DNA of 64,000 bases from CAWUEZ02 sp963921355. Lineage in GTDB: Bacteria; Pseudomonadota; Alphaproteobacteria; Thalassobaculales; Thalassobaculaceae. Shown one piece after another: positions 8,586 through 17,191 of this stretch. A program made the translations under genes and the position numbers. Position 1 is the stretch's first letter. The number at the start of each line of letters is the position of its first letter. The stretch is from NCBI GenBank assembly GCA_963921355.3, contig OZ001190.1:992001-1056000 (forward strand), written 5' to 3'. Under the pieces are notes generated by a model. The model worked only from the letters and a program-made list of their open reading frames with translations, made no database searches and had not been told where the DNA came from.

Positions 8586-9416
8586 CTAGAACTCGAAGGT
8601 CATGCCCTCTTGGGCGACGATGGTCCCCGGCCGCGCGGCCGCTGCTTCGCTCGCGATGCGGTCCAGATCCGGGTCGAGATGCCGGGGATCGTGGTGAAAG
8701 AGGGCCAGGGTCCGGACCTCGGCCAGGTCGGCGATGCGGATCGCCTCCTGCCAGGTCGAATGACCCCATCCGACATGGCTGGCGAATTCGGAGTCGCAGT
8801 AGGTGGCGTCGTAGAACGCCAGGTCGGCACCCCGCATCAGGGCAATCACGTTCTCGTCATCCTGCCCGGGGACATGCTCGGTATCGGTGACGTAGGCAAT
8901 GCTGACGCCGCCATAGGTCAGCCGATAGCCGCAGGCGCCGCCCGGATGGTTCAGGGCGCGGGTTTCGATCGTCACTTCGGGACGCGGTTCCATGGTCGCC
9001 CCGCAAGCGAAATCCTCGAAGCGCACGCAGGCCCTGAAGGCGTCGATCGGGATCGGGAACAGCGGCGGCGACATCATCTTGTGCAGGATCTCCCGCAGGC
9101 CGACGGGCTGCTCCAACCGGGCGGCCCGGAACACGATCTCGTTCTCCGGGACGTACGCGGCCGCGAAGAACGGCAGGCCGCTGATGTGATCCATGTGGAA
9201 ATGGGTCAGGAACACATCCGTCGCGCTCGGCGGCTCGCCCCACATGGTGACCCCAAGCTCGCGGATGCCGGTCCCCCCGTCGAAAACCACCCGATGCGCG
9301 CTGCAGCGCACTTCGACACAGGACGTGTTGCCGCCGTAGCGTACAGTGCGCGGCCCTGGGCAAGCGACGCTGCCGCGCGCCCCCCAGACTTTCACGACAA
9401 CGCCGTGCTCTGCCAC
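8586..9416 (-). CDS. MBL-fold metallo-hydrolase
   Basis: A metallo-beta-lactamase-fold hydrolase of the PhnP/RNase Z-like branch. The metal motif H-x-H-x-D-H is present as THFHMDHISG (about residues 72-77), after an N-terminal VKVWGARGSVACPG strand and FDGGTGIREL; later His/Asp ligands are in CGYRL...DTEH and ALFHHDP. The start is placed at GTG 9416 because AGGAGG lies 5 nt upstream; an in-frame ATG at 9491 would add 25 non-conserved residues. The substrate is unknown; cyclic phosphodiesters or other phosphoesters are possibilities for this branch. Confidence 0.85.
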   Translation of the reverse strand: MAEHGVVVKVWGARGSVACPGPRTVRYGGNTSCVEVRCSAHRVVFDGGTGIRELGVTMWGEPPSATDVFLTHFHMDHISGLPFFAAAYVPENEIVFRAARLEQPVGLREILHKMMSPPLFPIPIDAFRACVRFEDFACGATMEPRPEVTIETRALNHPGGACGYRLTYGGVSIAYVTDTEHVPGQDDENVIALMRGADLAFYDATYCDSEFASHVGWGHSTWQEAIRIADLAEVRTLALFHHDPRHLDPDLDRIASEAAAARPGTIVAQEGMTFEF

Positions 9417-9633
9417 CCACCCCTCCTGTGGTGCCGGCCCGAGACTGCGCCCGGGATCCCAGCCCAGTCCCCTACCACCAGTTCCATTCAAATAACATAC
9501 GTTCTAAATACGAGAAACGAAGGGGCTTAAGCGCTGGGTCCTGGCGAAAGCCAGCGGGCTTGCGCACTATGGCGACGCACCGCCAACCCAGACTCCTTCC
9601 GCCGGACCATCTGAGACAGACCGCTTCCGACTC

Positions 9634-10866
9634 ATGCCGACACGGCCTTCTCCGGCGGCGCCCGCCGCCGGATCAAACTGGACCGCGATCCTCTTCGGTT
9701 TCCTGCTCGCCGTCCTGGCGGCCTTTCAGCAGTTCAAGCTGCCACCGCTGCTGCCGGGCCTGCTGGAGGTCTATGCCTATCCCAAAGTGCTGGCGGGCGG
9801 CTTCATGTCGATCTATGCCGCGGTCGGCCTGCTGGCCTCGATCGGGCTCGGCCGGCTGCTGCAGACCGCCGGGACCCTGCCGGTCCTGATGGCGGCGTTC
9901 GCGGTCGCGCTGGCCGGGAACCTGCTGGCGCTCGCCGAACCGCAGAACGGCTGGATCATGCTGGCGTCCCGCGGTCTCGAGGGTCTGGCATTCGCCGTCT
10001 TCGCGATCGCCGGCCCGGTCTACACGAACCGCAACGCCGGGGCCCGGCATCTGCCGATCGCGATCGCCTTGTCCGCCCTCTGGATACCGGTCGGACAGCT
10101 CCTGGCGAACGCCCTGGTCCCGTTCACCGATCTTTGGGGTGGATGGCGGCTTTCCTGGATGGTGACAGGGCTGGCCACGGTCGCACTCGCCGCCTGGATG
10201 CTGGTCATTCGGGCGCGGGGAGAGGTCGATCTGGACCTGCGTAGCCAGCCAGCCGAAGGTCGGCAGACGGCCTCCGGCGAGGAACGATGGGCGCTGACCC
10301 TGTCTGCGCTGATCTTCACCCTGTGGTCGACTCAGTATTTCGCCTACATGACCTGGCTGCCGCAATTCCTTGTGGAAGGGCACGGGCTCAGCCCGCAGAT
10401 GGCGGCCATCGTCTATTCCCTGCCGATCGCGACCCTGATCGTGGTCGGCATCACCTGCGCCTTTCTGATCCGAAGGGGCGCGCCGATCGCGCCGATGCTG
10501 GTCACCTCGATCGTCCTGCAGGCCTCGGTCTGGTGGACCGCGCCGCTCGTCGAGACGCCGGGCGCCGGGGTGGTGTCACTCCTGGTCTACGGCGTCGGGA
10601 TCGGAATCACACCGGTCTGCCTGTTCGCCCTACCGAGCACCATCCTCGGCGCCCGTCGGACCGGGCCCGAGGCTTTTGCCATCCTCATGACGGGTCGGAA
10701 CCTGGGCGTTCTGATCGGGCCGGTCCTGCTGCCGCAGATCCTGATCGCGATGGGCACCTGGGACCTGGTGCCCCCGATCTTCGGGTCGCTGACAGTTCTC
10801 GCGGCCGCCGGGGCAGTCCTGCTCGGCTATGGGCTGAGCCGCGCCGGCCGTCTGCGCCCGGACTGA
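9634..10866 (+). CDS. MFS transporter
   Basis: 410 residues with about 12 hydrophobic helices split 6+6 by a polar central loop (about residues 195-215, RARGEVDLDLRSQPAEGRQT). The first half has the alternating small-residue helices of the major facilitator fold. No signature identifies a subfamily; it resembles the CynX/NimT-like and sugar/anion carriers in length. Substrate and direction are unknown. It is transcribed divergently from the MBL-fold gene across about 215 bp and converges with the response regulator gene. Confidence 0.85.
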   Translation: MPTRPSPAAPAAGSNWTAILFGFLLAVLAAFQQFKLPPLLPGLLEVYAYPKVLAGGFMSIYAAVGLLASIGLGRLLQTAGTLPVLMAAFAVALAGNLLALAEPQNGWIMLASRGLEGLAFAVFAIAGPVYTNRNAGARHLPIAIALSALWIPVGQLLANALVPFTDLWGGWRLSWMVTGLATVALAAWMLVIRARGEVDLDLRSQPAEGRQTASGEERWALTLSALIFTLWSTQYFAYMTWLPQFLVEGHGLSPQMAAIVYSLPIATLIVVGITCAFLIRRGAPIAPMLVTSIVLQASVWWTAPLVETPGAGVVSLLVYGVGIGITPVCLFALPSTILGARRTGPEAFAILMTGRNLGVLIGPVLLPQILIAMGTWDLVPPIFGSLTVLAAAGAVLLGYGLSRAGRLRPD

Positions 10867-10891
10867 TGGTACGTGTCCAGGGTGGCCGGGG

Positions 10892-11587
10892 TCAGGGAAC
10901 CAGCCGGTAACCGCCGGTGTCGGTGACGAGGATCGCCGCCCGGGAGGGGTCGGGCTCGATCTTCTGACGGAGCCGGTAGACATGGGTCTCCAGGGTGTGC
11001 GTGGTCACCCCGGCGTTGTAGCCCCAGACCTCGTTCAGAAGCGTCTCGCGCTTCACCATCCGATCTCCCGCCCGATACAGGTACTTCAGGATCGCCGTCT
11101 CCTTCTCGGTCAGGCGGATCTTCCGGTTCTTGTTCTTGTCCTCGTCGACCAGCAGCTTGGCCGAGGGCTTGAAGGCATACGGGCCGATGGTGAAGACCGC
11201 ATCGTCACTCTGTTCATGCTGACGCAGCTGAGCCCGCATCCGGGCCAGCAGGACGGCAACCTTGAACGGCTTGGTGACATAGTCGTTGGCACCGGCATCG
11301 AGGCCGAGAATGGTGTCGGCGTCGGAGTCCTGGGCCGTCAGCATGATGACCGGGGACTTCACGCCGGCCTTGCGCATCAGGCGGCAGAGATCGCGCCCGT
11401 CCATGTCCGGAAGACCGACATCCAGCAGGATCAGATCGAACGTGTTGGCCTTGGCGGCCTCTAATCCCTCGGCCCCGTTCTGCGCCTCGCTGGTGGCGAA
11501 CTCCTCATGCAGCTGCAGCTGTTCCGCCAGCGTGCCCCGCAGCGCATCGTCGTCATCTACCAGCAGTACCTTGCGTCCGGTCGTCAT
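10892..11587 (-). CDS. cenR: OmpR-family response regulator, CenR-like
   Basis: 231 residues from ATG 11587. Receiver domain: acidic pocket LVDDDD, phosphoacceptor D56 in LLDVGLPDMDG, and conserved T and K in TAQDS and YVTKPF. Winged-helix DNA-binding domain: residues about 135-231 (RLTEKETAILKYLYRAG and HTLETHVYRLRQKIE). The sequence agrees closely with what I remember of Caulobacter CenR, an essential envelope regulator, including VLLARMRAQLRQHEQS. No histidine kinase gene is adjacent, as is usual for CenR. The symbol rests on remembered similarity. Confidence 0.8.
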   Translation of the reverse strand: MTTGRKVLLVDDDDALRGTLAEQLQLHEEFATSEAQNGAEGLEAAKANTFDLILLDVGLPDMDGRDLCRLMRKAGVKSPVIMLTAQDSDADTILGLDAGANDYVTKPFKVAVLLARMRAQLRQHEQSDDAVFTIGPYAFKPSAKLLVDEDKNKNRKIRLTEKETAILKYLYRAGDRMVKRETLLNEVWGYNAGVTTHTLETHVYRLRQKIEPDPSRAAILVTDTGGYRLVP

Positions 11588-11640
11588 GTTCGTAACCCAG
11601 CAGTTGCGTTTGGCGATCAATGCGCATTGACCACAACAGG

Positions 11641-11955
11641 TTACCGCAAAGTCCCGTTGTCCACACTCTCGACGCCGTCGACCGCCACCCGCTTCCAGAA
11701 CGCAACCCAGCCGGCAATCCGCCGGGCCTTGCGCTTCGGGGCCTGATAGATCCAGGAGGCATCGACCTCGCTGTCCCCGGCCGCGCGGACCGTGAAGTAG
11801 GTCGCCACCCCGCGCCAAGGGCAGCCGGTGCGTGTGGCCGTTTCCTCCAAAAGCGCCTAGTCCACCGAATCGGGAGGGAAATAGGCGACCCCTTCGATGG
11901 TCACCACCTCGTCACTCTCGGCGATCAGGGCACCGTTGAACAGAGCGCGCGCCAT
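11641..11955 (-). pseudogene. DUF427 protein gene interrupted by an in-frame amber codon
   Basis: A DUF427 reading frame starts at ATG 11955 (MARALFNGALIAESDEVV...) and runs 32 codons to a TAG at 11857-11859. It then continues in the same frame through ALLEETATRTGCPWRG, ATYFTV and ASWIYQAPKRKARRIAG to TAA at 11641. Family members read straight through this point, and TGG or CAG would need only one substitution. The whole frame otherwise looks intact, so this is either a recent nonsense mutation or a base-call error. DUF427 proteins are small beta-tent proteins without a settled function. It is 8 nt downstream of the hydrolase gene, probably in the same operon. Confidence 0.75.
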
Positions 11956-11963
11956 GCTCCCTC

Positions 11964-12830
11964 CTACAGGCTCGGCCCGAGGATCTGGCGGAGCATCGCC
12001 TGGCACAACGGATGATGCGGGTCCGCAAAAGCTTCGAGCGCGGTGAAATGGTTACCCTCGACGACGTCAACCGACAGGGTCGGATGCCCCGCCTGGCGGC
12101 GCAGGGTGACGAACTCGTCGCGCTGGCGGAGATATTCCGGCCCCTCCTCGAGCCCGACCGCGGCGATCAGCGGCGGCAGGCCGGACGGCGTCTTCGGCGC
12201 GTCCCGCAGAACATGGATCGGGCTGAGCGGGGCCACGTCCTCCGGCCCGAGATGAAGCTGGGCGTTCAGGTAGCTCAACCGAATCGGCTCAAGGTCGTGC
12301 AGGCCCGACACCGAGCAACCGCCGCGCAGCCCGGCGGGCCGCCCGGTCGGACCACACAGCATTGCCGCCAGATGGCCGCCAGCGGAGTGGCCGGCGATGT
12401 GGAGCCGGTCGACCCGGCCGCCGATCTGGTCACCATTCGCCCGCAGGAAATCCACCGCGGCGGTGACGTCAGCAAAGACGTCGGCCATCGTAATCTCCGG
12501 GCAGAGACGGTAGCCGATCGAGACGAAACACACGTCGGCGGTCACGAAGGTCGGTGCCAGGAAATGCACCAGCGTCTTGTCGCGCGAGTGCCAGTAGCCA
12601 CCGTGAATGAACGCCAGGACCGGCGCGTCGGGCCGAGCCGCAGGAAACACGTCCAGGCGCTGACGTGGATCATCGCCATAGGCGATGTCGAGGTCGCAGG
12701 ACAGGGCGTCACGCGCTTCCGCGCCGCGGGTCAGCCACGGGCCGACGATGGCGGCCACGTCCGGCACTTTCGCCTGGTTGTTGTACTGAGCGTCAAGCGC
12801 TTCCTGATCGTAGCCGGCGAAGATGGGCAT
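11964..12830 (-). CDS. Alpha/beta hydrolase (esterase / kynurenine formamidase-like)
   Basis: 288 residues with an alpha/beta-hydrolase fold. The oxyanion motif is FIHGGYWHSRDK and the nucleophile elbow is GHSAGGHLAAML. A C-terminal Asp/His pair is expected around VDVVEGNHFTALE. The HGGYW form and overall length resemble arylformamidase (KynB)-like and hormone-sensitive-lipase-like esterases. No tryptophan-degradation genes are nearby, so the substrate is left open. The start is ATG 12830, preceded by GGAG. It is divergent from ribA. Confidence 0.85.
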   Translation of the reverse strand: MPIFAGYDQEALDAQYNNQAKVPDVAAIVGPWLTRGAEARDALSCDLDIAYGDDPRQRLDVFPAARPDAPVLAFIHGGYWHSRDKTLVHFLAPTFVTADVCFVSIGYRLCPEITMADVFADVTAAVDFLRANGDQIGGRVDRLHIAGHSAGGHLAAMLCGPTGRPAGLRGGCSVSGLHDLEPIRLSYLNAQLHLGPEDVAPLSPIHVLRDAPKTPSGLPPLIAAVGLEEGPEYLRQRDEFVTLRRQAGHPTLSVDVVEGNHFTALEAFADPHHPLCQAMLRQILGPSL

Positions 12831-12946
12831 GCGGATCTCCGGTGGGCGTCCGGGTGAGGTGTGCCGGCTGGGAGAGTGATCGACCTGGCGTCGCGACGCA
12901 ACGCCTCACCAAGATGCGCCTTGACCGGCTCCGGACGACGGTCAAT

Positions 12947-14137
12947 ATGCCGCCCATGCCGCATGACACAGACACCGCCGCCCGCCCCGACACAGCCCGC
13001 CCCGATGCGGGCGCGGCGTCCGACCGGTCTTTCGCTCGTGCCACCGGGCAACTTGCCGTCGACCGGGCGATTGCCGAGCTGCGGCGTGGCGGGGTCGTCG
13101 CGGTGCGCGCCGGGGCCAACCTGGATCGGCTGTCGGTGGTCACGGCCGCGGAGATGATCACCGAAGACAGCCTCAGCCAGTTGCGCCGGATCGCCGGCTC
13201 CGCGCCGATGCTCGGTTTGAGCCGCAACCGCGCCGCCGCCCTTGGCTCGGCGACAGATGCGCCGGCGGTCTCGATCACCATCGATCCGACCCGCAGCGTC
13301 GCCGACATCCTGAGCCTCGCAGACCCGACCACCACCCCCCGGAACGCGCCGATCACGGCGCTGCCCGAGCGCGCCGAGTCGGCCACCGCCGCGGCGATCA
13401 GCCTGGTCAAACTGGCCCGCCTGCTCCCGAGCGTCGTCATCGCCACCGTGCCCGGCCTGCGCCCGGCCGATATGGCGGCCTGGGCCCAGGGCCGCACCCT
13501 GCTTCTGGTCGACGCGCCGGATATCGACAGCCATGCCGAGACCAGTGCCCGGCGACTGGTGCGCGCGGCATCGGCCAGCGTGCCGCTAGCAGACGCGGAG
13601 GACGCCCAACTGATCGCGTTCCGGCCCCTCGACGGCGGCACCGAGCACGTGGTCATTCAGATCGGGAAGCCGGATCCCACCGAACCGGTCCTGGTCCGGT
13701 TGCATTCCGCCTGTCTGACCGGCGATCTGCTCGGCAGCCTGCGTTGCGACTGCGGGGATCAGCTCCGCGGCGCGATCGCCGAGATCGCGGCTGCTGGCGG
13801 CGGCCTGGTCCTCTACCTCGCCCAGGAGGGCCGGGACATCGGACTGATCAACAAGCTGCGGGCCTATTCCCTGCAGGACCTCGGGGTCGACACGGTCGAC
13901 GCCAACACCATGCTCGGCTTCGAGGATGACGAGCGGGTTTACTACCCCGCGGCCGAAATCCTGCGGCAGCTCGGGATCGGCCGGATCCGTCTGATGACGA
14001 ACAACCCCAGCAAGATCGAGCAGATCGCCCGATGCGGCGTCGAGGTCGTCGACCGGGTCCCGCATGTCTTCGAGTCGAACCAGCACAACGAACGCTACCT
14101 GCAGACCAAGGCGCAGCGCTCCGGCCACATGATCTGA
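12947..14137 (+). CDS. ribA: GTP cyclohydrolase II with degenerate RibB-like N-terminal domain
   Basis: GTP cyclohydrolase II makes the first riboflavin intermediate from GTP. The C-terminal 180 residues are typical: zinc ligands in SACLTGDLLGSLRCDCGD (C256, C267, C269), then GLVLYLAQEGRDIGL, DTVDANTMLGF and LMTNNPSKI. Residues about 31-215 look like 3,4-dihydroxy-2-butanone-4-phosphate synthase (AIAELRRGGVVAVRAG..., AVSITIDPT) but lack its acidic DDEDRENE active-site cluster, so RibB activity is not expected. The start is uncertain: ATG 12947 is chosen, and ATG 12914 and 12956 are also possible. No FMN riboswitch is apparent upstream. Confidence 0.9.
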   Translation: MPPMPHDTDTAARPDTARPDAGAASDRSFARATGQLAVDRAIAELRRGGVVAVRAGANLDRLSVVTAAEMITEDSLSQLRRIAGSAPMLGLSRNRAAALGSATDAPAVSITIDPTRSVADILSLADPTTTPRNAPITALPERAESATAAAISLVKLARLLPSVVIATVPGLRPADMAAWAQGRTLLLVDAPDIDSHAETSARRLVRAASASVPLADAEDAQLIAFRPLDGGTEHVVIQIGKPDPTEPVLVRLHSACLTGDLLGSLRCDCGDQLRGAIAEIAAAGGGLVLYLAQEGRDIGLINKLRAYSLQDLGVDTVDANTMLGFEDDERVYYPAAEILRQLGIGRIRLMTNNPSKIEQIARCGVEVVDRVPHVFESNQHNERYLQTKAQRSGHMI

Positions 14138-14171
14138 TCGGCGAAAGCTGCCGGGTCCCCGGCAGACCCTG

Positions 14172-14207
14172 CCGCCAGCCCGTCTCTGGGTCCCGGCAGG
14201 CGGTTTT
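14172..14207 (+). terminator. Rho-independent terminator after ribA
   Basis: CCGCCAGCC and GGCAGGCGG form a 9-bp stem with one mismatch around a 14-nt loop and are followed directly by TTTT. A second perfect hairpin, CTGCCGGGTCCCCGGCAG at 14148-14165, precedes it. Both lie just after the ribA stop codon. Confidence 0.6.
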
Positions 14208-14254
14208 GCTTCCGATCAACCCTTTGGTTTGAAACAGTTCTGATTCCTCTTTCC

Positions 14255-14270
14255 TGGCACAGGACTTGCT
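14255..14270 (+). promoter_or_regulatory. Candidate sigma-54 (RpoN) promoter
   Basis: TGGCAC-AGGAC-TTGCT matches the -24/-12 consensus TGGCAC-N5-TTGCW, with the required 10 bp between the GG and GC doublets. Transcription would start near 14280. AGGAGG (14288-14293) and ATG 14300 follow at the right distances for a short leader. Confidence 0.6.
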
Positions 14271-14299
14271 TGTTCCTGGTCGATGGCAGGAGGACTTAC

Positions 14300-15094
14300 A
14301 TGACCGTCACGGAAACGGCCGTGCCCCAGGCGCCGACCTGGTGGAAGACGTCGGCGTCAGCCTCGGGAGAAGCGGATCCGATGTCGTCGGCCGAACCGGA
14401 AGGCGACAGCGCGGAGTTCGGCTTTGCCGATTTCGTGGACGTCATCAATCCCCTGCATCACATCCCGATCATCGGGAACATCTATCGGGCCCTGTCCGGC
14501 GACGAGATTTCGGAGACCTCGCGGATGACCGGCGGCGCCCTCTGGGGCGGGCCGTTCGGACTGGTGACCGCCTTCGCCAACACGATCACCGAGCGCGAAA
14601 CCGGCCAGGATATGGGCGAGACCGCGCTGGCCTGGCTTGGCGGTGACGAGCCTGCCGATGCCGATGCCCAGCTGGAGTTGCTGGCCGCGGCGACCGAAAC
14701 GACGGGTCAGGCTAACGCAGCTGAGTCTCCTGCAGCCCCCGCCCCCGCACCCGTGGCGGCCGCCGTCGAAGTCCCGACACCGGCCGAACTCGCCGACGGC
14801 CCCGACGCGGGCAGCGAGCCGGCGTTCGCCGCCGCCCAGCAGATTTTCGTTGGCACCAAGGCCAACCGGCTCGATTCCTTCATCCGCCGGGCCAACGCCG
14901 TCCGCACACCCCTCGAGGCCCCGCCTGCCGGCGGCGCGCTGACCAGTGCCGCCGCCTTCGACACGCGATCGAAGGTCGCCGCGGTGTCCGGCAACCCGAC
15001 ACCCCTGGCAGCCGAGGGCGGCACCGATGTGGCGCAGTGGATGATGCGCGCCCTCGACAAGTACGAGATGATGCAGACTCGCGACCGGACCTGA
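14300..15094 (+). CDS. Uncharacterised conserved protein with an NPLHHIP domain
   Basis: 264 residues from ATG 14300, with AGGAGG 6 nt upstream. Residues about 36-112 form a conserved-looking segment (FVDVINPLHHIPIIGNIYRA, LSGDEIS, GGALWGGPFGLVTAF, ETGQDMGETALAWLGG) that I remember from many alphaproteobacterial hypothetical proteins, usually written NPLxHIP...YRxxTGDxI. The rest is a long Ala/Pro-rich low-complexity region with a short helical end. The glycine-rich hydrophobic stretch could insert into or rest on a membrane. No enzyme motif is visible. A sigma-54-type promoter precedes it. Function is unknown. Confidence 0.75.
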   Translation: MTVTETAVPQAPTWWKTSASASGEADPMSSAEPEGDSAEFGFADFVDVINPLHHIPIIGNIYRALSGDEISETSRMTGGALWGGPFGLVTAFANTITERETGQDMGETALAWLGGDEPADADAQLELLAAATETTGQANAAESPAAPAPAPVAAAVEVPTPAELADGPDAGSEPAFAAAQQIFVGTKANRLDSFIRRANAVRTPLEAPPAGGALTSAAAFDTRSKVAAVSGNPTPLAAEGGTDVAQWMMRALDKYEMMQTRDRT

Positions 15095-15111
15095 CCCTTC
15101 GGATTGCCCCC

Positions 15112-15636
15112 ATGTCTCACCTCTTGGTCCGGGCCGCGCCCGGCCGCACCGAGGGGCGGCTCACCCTCGACGGCATTGACTATCGCTGCGCCCTCGGCCG
15201 GACCGGGCTGACCACGGTAAAGCGCGAGGGCGATGGCGGTACCCCGATCGGTCGGTTCCCGCTGCGCCAGTTGATGTTCCGGCCCGACCGGATCGACCCG
15301 CCGCCGACACGTCTGCCCGTTCTGCCGCTGCACGAGACGTTCGGTTGGTGCGACGACCCGGACCTGCCGGCGGTCTACAACCGCCTGGTGAACCTGCCGT
15401 TTTCGGGCAGCCATGAGCGGATGTGGCGGGAAGACGGGCTGTACGATCTGGTCGTGGATCTCGGGTACAACGACGATCCCCCAGAGCCCGGGCTCGGGAG
15501 CGCGATCTTCCTGCACGTCGCATCCGACTCGTTCTCTCCGACCGAGGGATGTGTGGCCCTGAGGCGCGCTGACCTTGTCGCCGTGCTCGCCGCCTGCGCG
15601 GCGGACAGCGTGATCACGATCGCCGCCGATTCCTGA
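15112..15636 (+). CDS. L,D-transpeptidase (YkuD) family protein
   Basis: 174 residues from ATG 15112. The catalytic signature H-x(n)-S-x-x-x-C is present near the C-terminus as IFLHVASDSFSPTEGCVAL, with Cys as nucleophile. Upstream are GGTPIGRFPLRQLMF and HERMWREDGLYDLVVDLGYN, typical of the compact YkuD-domain proteins of Proteobacteria. Such enzymes make 3-3 peptidoglycan cross-links or attach proteins to peptidoglycan, but no signal peptide is seen here. It starts 17 nt after the preceding gene and may be co-transcribed with it. Confidence 0.88.
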   Translation: MSHLLVRAAPGRTEGRLTLDGIDYRCALGRTGLTTVKREGDGGTPIGRFPLRQLMFRPDRIDPPPTRLPVLPLHETFGWCDDPDLPAVYNRLVNLPFSGSHERMWREDGLYDLVVDLGYNDDPPEPGLGSAIFLHVASDSFSPTEGCVALRRADLVAVLAACAADSVITIAADS

Positions 15637-15773
15637 CGGCCATCGAGTCCTCACGTCCATGTCCCATCGCTCGCGGGCGGGCGACAAGGTCAGCGATGGA
15701 CCGAATTCCAGATCTGCTGATATAGATCGCGCCGGCGCTCGCCGATGACCCGCGAGCCCCAACGGAGTGAAAG

Positions 15774-16427
15774 ATGTTCGCGAAGTCCGCCACCTTCCCC
15801 CTGTTTGCCACCCCGGTCTGGGGCTTCGACCTTCCGGAAGATGATGCCGCGGCGGTCCACGGCGAGTTGCTGCCGTTCCTCGACCGCTGGTTCACGCCCC
15901 GACCGGAGCTGCGGCCCGGTGAAACCTGGCAGACCACACACGACCTGCACGAGCGCGCCGAGTTCGCCGGTCTGCTGCCGCATGTCGGCAACGCCGTCGA
16001 GTCGGTGCTCGACGCCCTGGCGATCCGCGACCGGGCCTGGCTGATCACCGGCTGCTGGGCCAACATCAACCCGTTGGGCAGCTTCCACCCGCCGCACATT
16101 CATCCCAACAACCTGATCTCGGCGGTCTACTACCTGCAGATCCCACCGGAGGCCGACGCGATCAGCTTCCACGACCCGCGGCCACAGGCCCATATGCTTC
16201 AGCCGGCGACAACCCGCTCGGTGCCGGAGAACCGGGCGACGGTCGAGGTTGAGGCAAAGCCCGGCCGGATGCTGCTGTTTCCGTCCTGGCTGCGGCACAG
16301 CGTCCGCCCCAACTACGCTGAGGGCGAGCGAATCAGCATCAGCTTCAACGTGATGCTGGACGACTACGCCGCGACCAATTCAGCGCCGATGTGGAAGGGC
16401 TTCCGCGAAGACGGCACCAGAGCCTGA
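15774..16427 (+). CDS. TIGR02466-type putative 2OG-Fe(II) oxygenase
   Basis: 217 residues. The double-stranded beta-helix features of this family are seen: FPLFATPVWGFDLP at the start, the metal-binding HIHPNNLISAVYYLQIP, SFHDPRPQ, and a distal histidine and arginine in LLFPSWLRHSVRPNYAEGERISISFNV. These match an Fe(II) H-x-H/N...H site and an Arg that holds 2-oxoglutarate. The substrate is unknown; hydroxylation is assumed from the fold. It converges with the YggS gene, 6 nt away. Confidence 0.85.
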   Translation: MFAKSATFPLFATPVWGFDLPEDDAAAVHGELLPFLDRWFTPRPELRPGETWQTTHDLHERAEFAGLLPHVGNAVESVLDALAIRDRAWLITGCWANINPLGSFHPPHIHPNNLISAVYYLQIPPEADAISFHDPRPQAHMLQPATTRSVPENRATVEVEAKPGRMLLFPSWLRHSVRPNYAEGERISISFNVMLDDYAATNSAPMWKGFREDGTRA

Positions 16428-16433
16428 TCCGGG

Positions 16434-17150
16434 TCAGCCAGGGACCCGTGCGCCGAAGATCGCGGTGCCGACCCGGACCTGGGTGGCACCCAGGGCCACG
16501 GCCCTCTCGAAGTCGCCGCTCATGCCCATCGAAAGGCCTGTCAGACCGTTGCGTTTCGCGACCTCGCGCAACAGGGCGAAATGCAGGCTCGGGTCGTCGT
16601 CGATCGGCGGAATGCACATCAGGCCGACGATCGGCAGGTTCAACTCGTCGCGGCACAAGGCGATGAAAGCGTCCGCGTCGGCGGGCAGGATCCCCGCTTT
16701 CTGCGGCTCCTCGCCGGTATTAACCTGAATATAACACTGCTCTAAGCGTGTGCCCGGGCGCGTGAGTTCCTTGGCGATCTCGCGCGCCAGCTTCGGGCGG
16801 TCGATGGTCTGAATGACGTCGCACAGCGCGACGGCTTCCCGCACTTTATTCGTCTGCAGCGGTCCGATCAGATGCAGTTCAAGATCGGGATAGCGGTCCC
16901 GCAGCGCCGGCCACTTCCCCTTGGCCTCCTGGACCCGGTTCTCGCCGAACACCCGATGTCCGGCCTGCAGCGCCGCCTCCACCCGGTCCAGCGGCTGCAC
17001 CTTGCTGACCGCGACCAGGGCCACATCGGCGGGATCCCGATCCACCTCCCGTGCGGCCGCCGAGATCGCCTCGCGGACCTCCGCCAGGTTGGCGGACACC
17101 TCACGAACGGTCTCCGGATGACCGTCAAGGCTGTTGGGTTCCATTGACAC
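16434..17150 (-). CDS. YggS-family PLP-binding protein
   Basis: 238 residues of the YggS/PROSC family, which buffers free pyridoxal 5'-phosphate. The PLP lysine lies in VALVAVSKVQP; other family marks are FGENRVQEAKGKW, LHLIGPLQTNK, IQTIDRPKLA, NTGEEPQKAG and GLSMGMSGDFERAVALGATQVRVG. The start is taken as GTG 17150 with GGAGG 5 nt upstream; ATG 17144 is an alternative. It is the last gene of a likely minus-strand operon with the 2OG/TPR and sulfotransferase genes, though its function is housekeeping. Confidence 0.93.
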   Translation of the reverse strand: MSMEPNSLDGHPETVREVSANLAEVREAISAAAREVDRDPADVALVAVSKVQPLDRVEAALQAGHRVFGENRVQEAKGKWPALRDRYPDLELHLIGPLQTNKVREAVALCDVIQTIDRPKLAREIAKELTRPGTRLEQCYIQVNTGEEPQKAGILPADADAFIALCRDELNLPIVGLMCIPPIDDDPSLHFALLREVAKRNGLTGLSMGMSGDFERAVALGATQVRVGTAIFGARVPG

Positions 17151-17191
17151 GTCAGCCTCCTGCCAAGCCTTGCACCGTCACCCCCATGCTC

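Noticed and set aside
12831..12946. FMN riboswitch before ribA
   Set aside because: The gap to the divergent gene is only about 116 bp, and I could not draw the conserved RFN arms.
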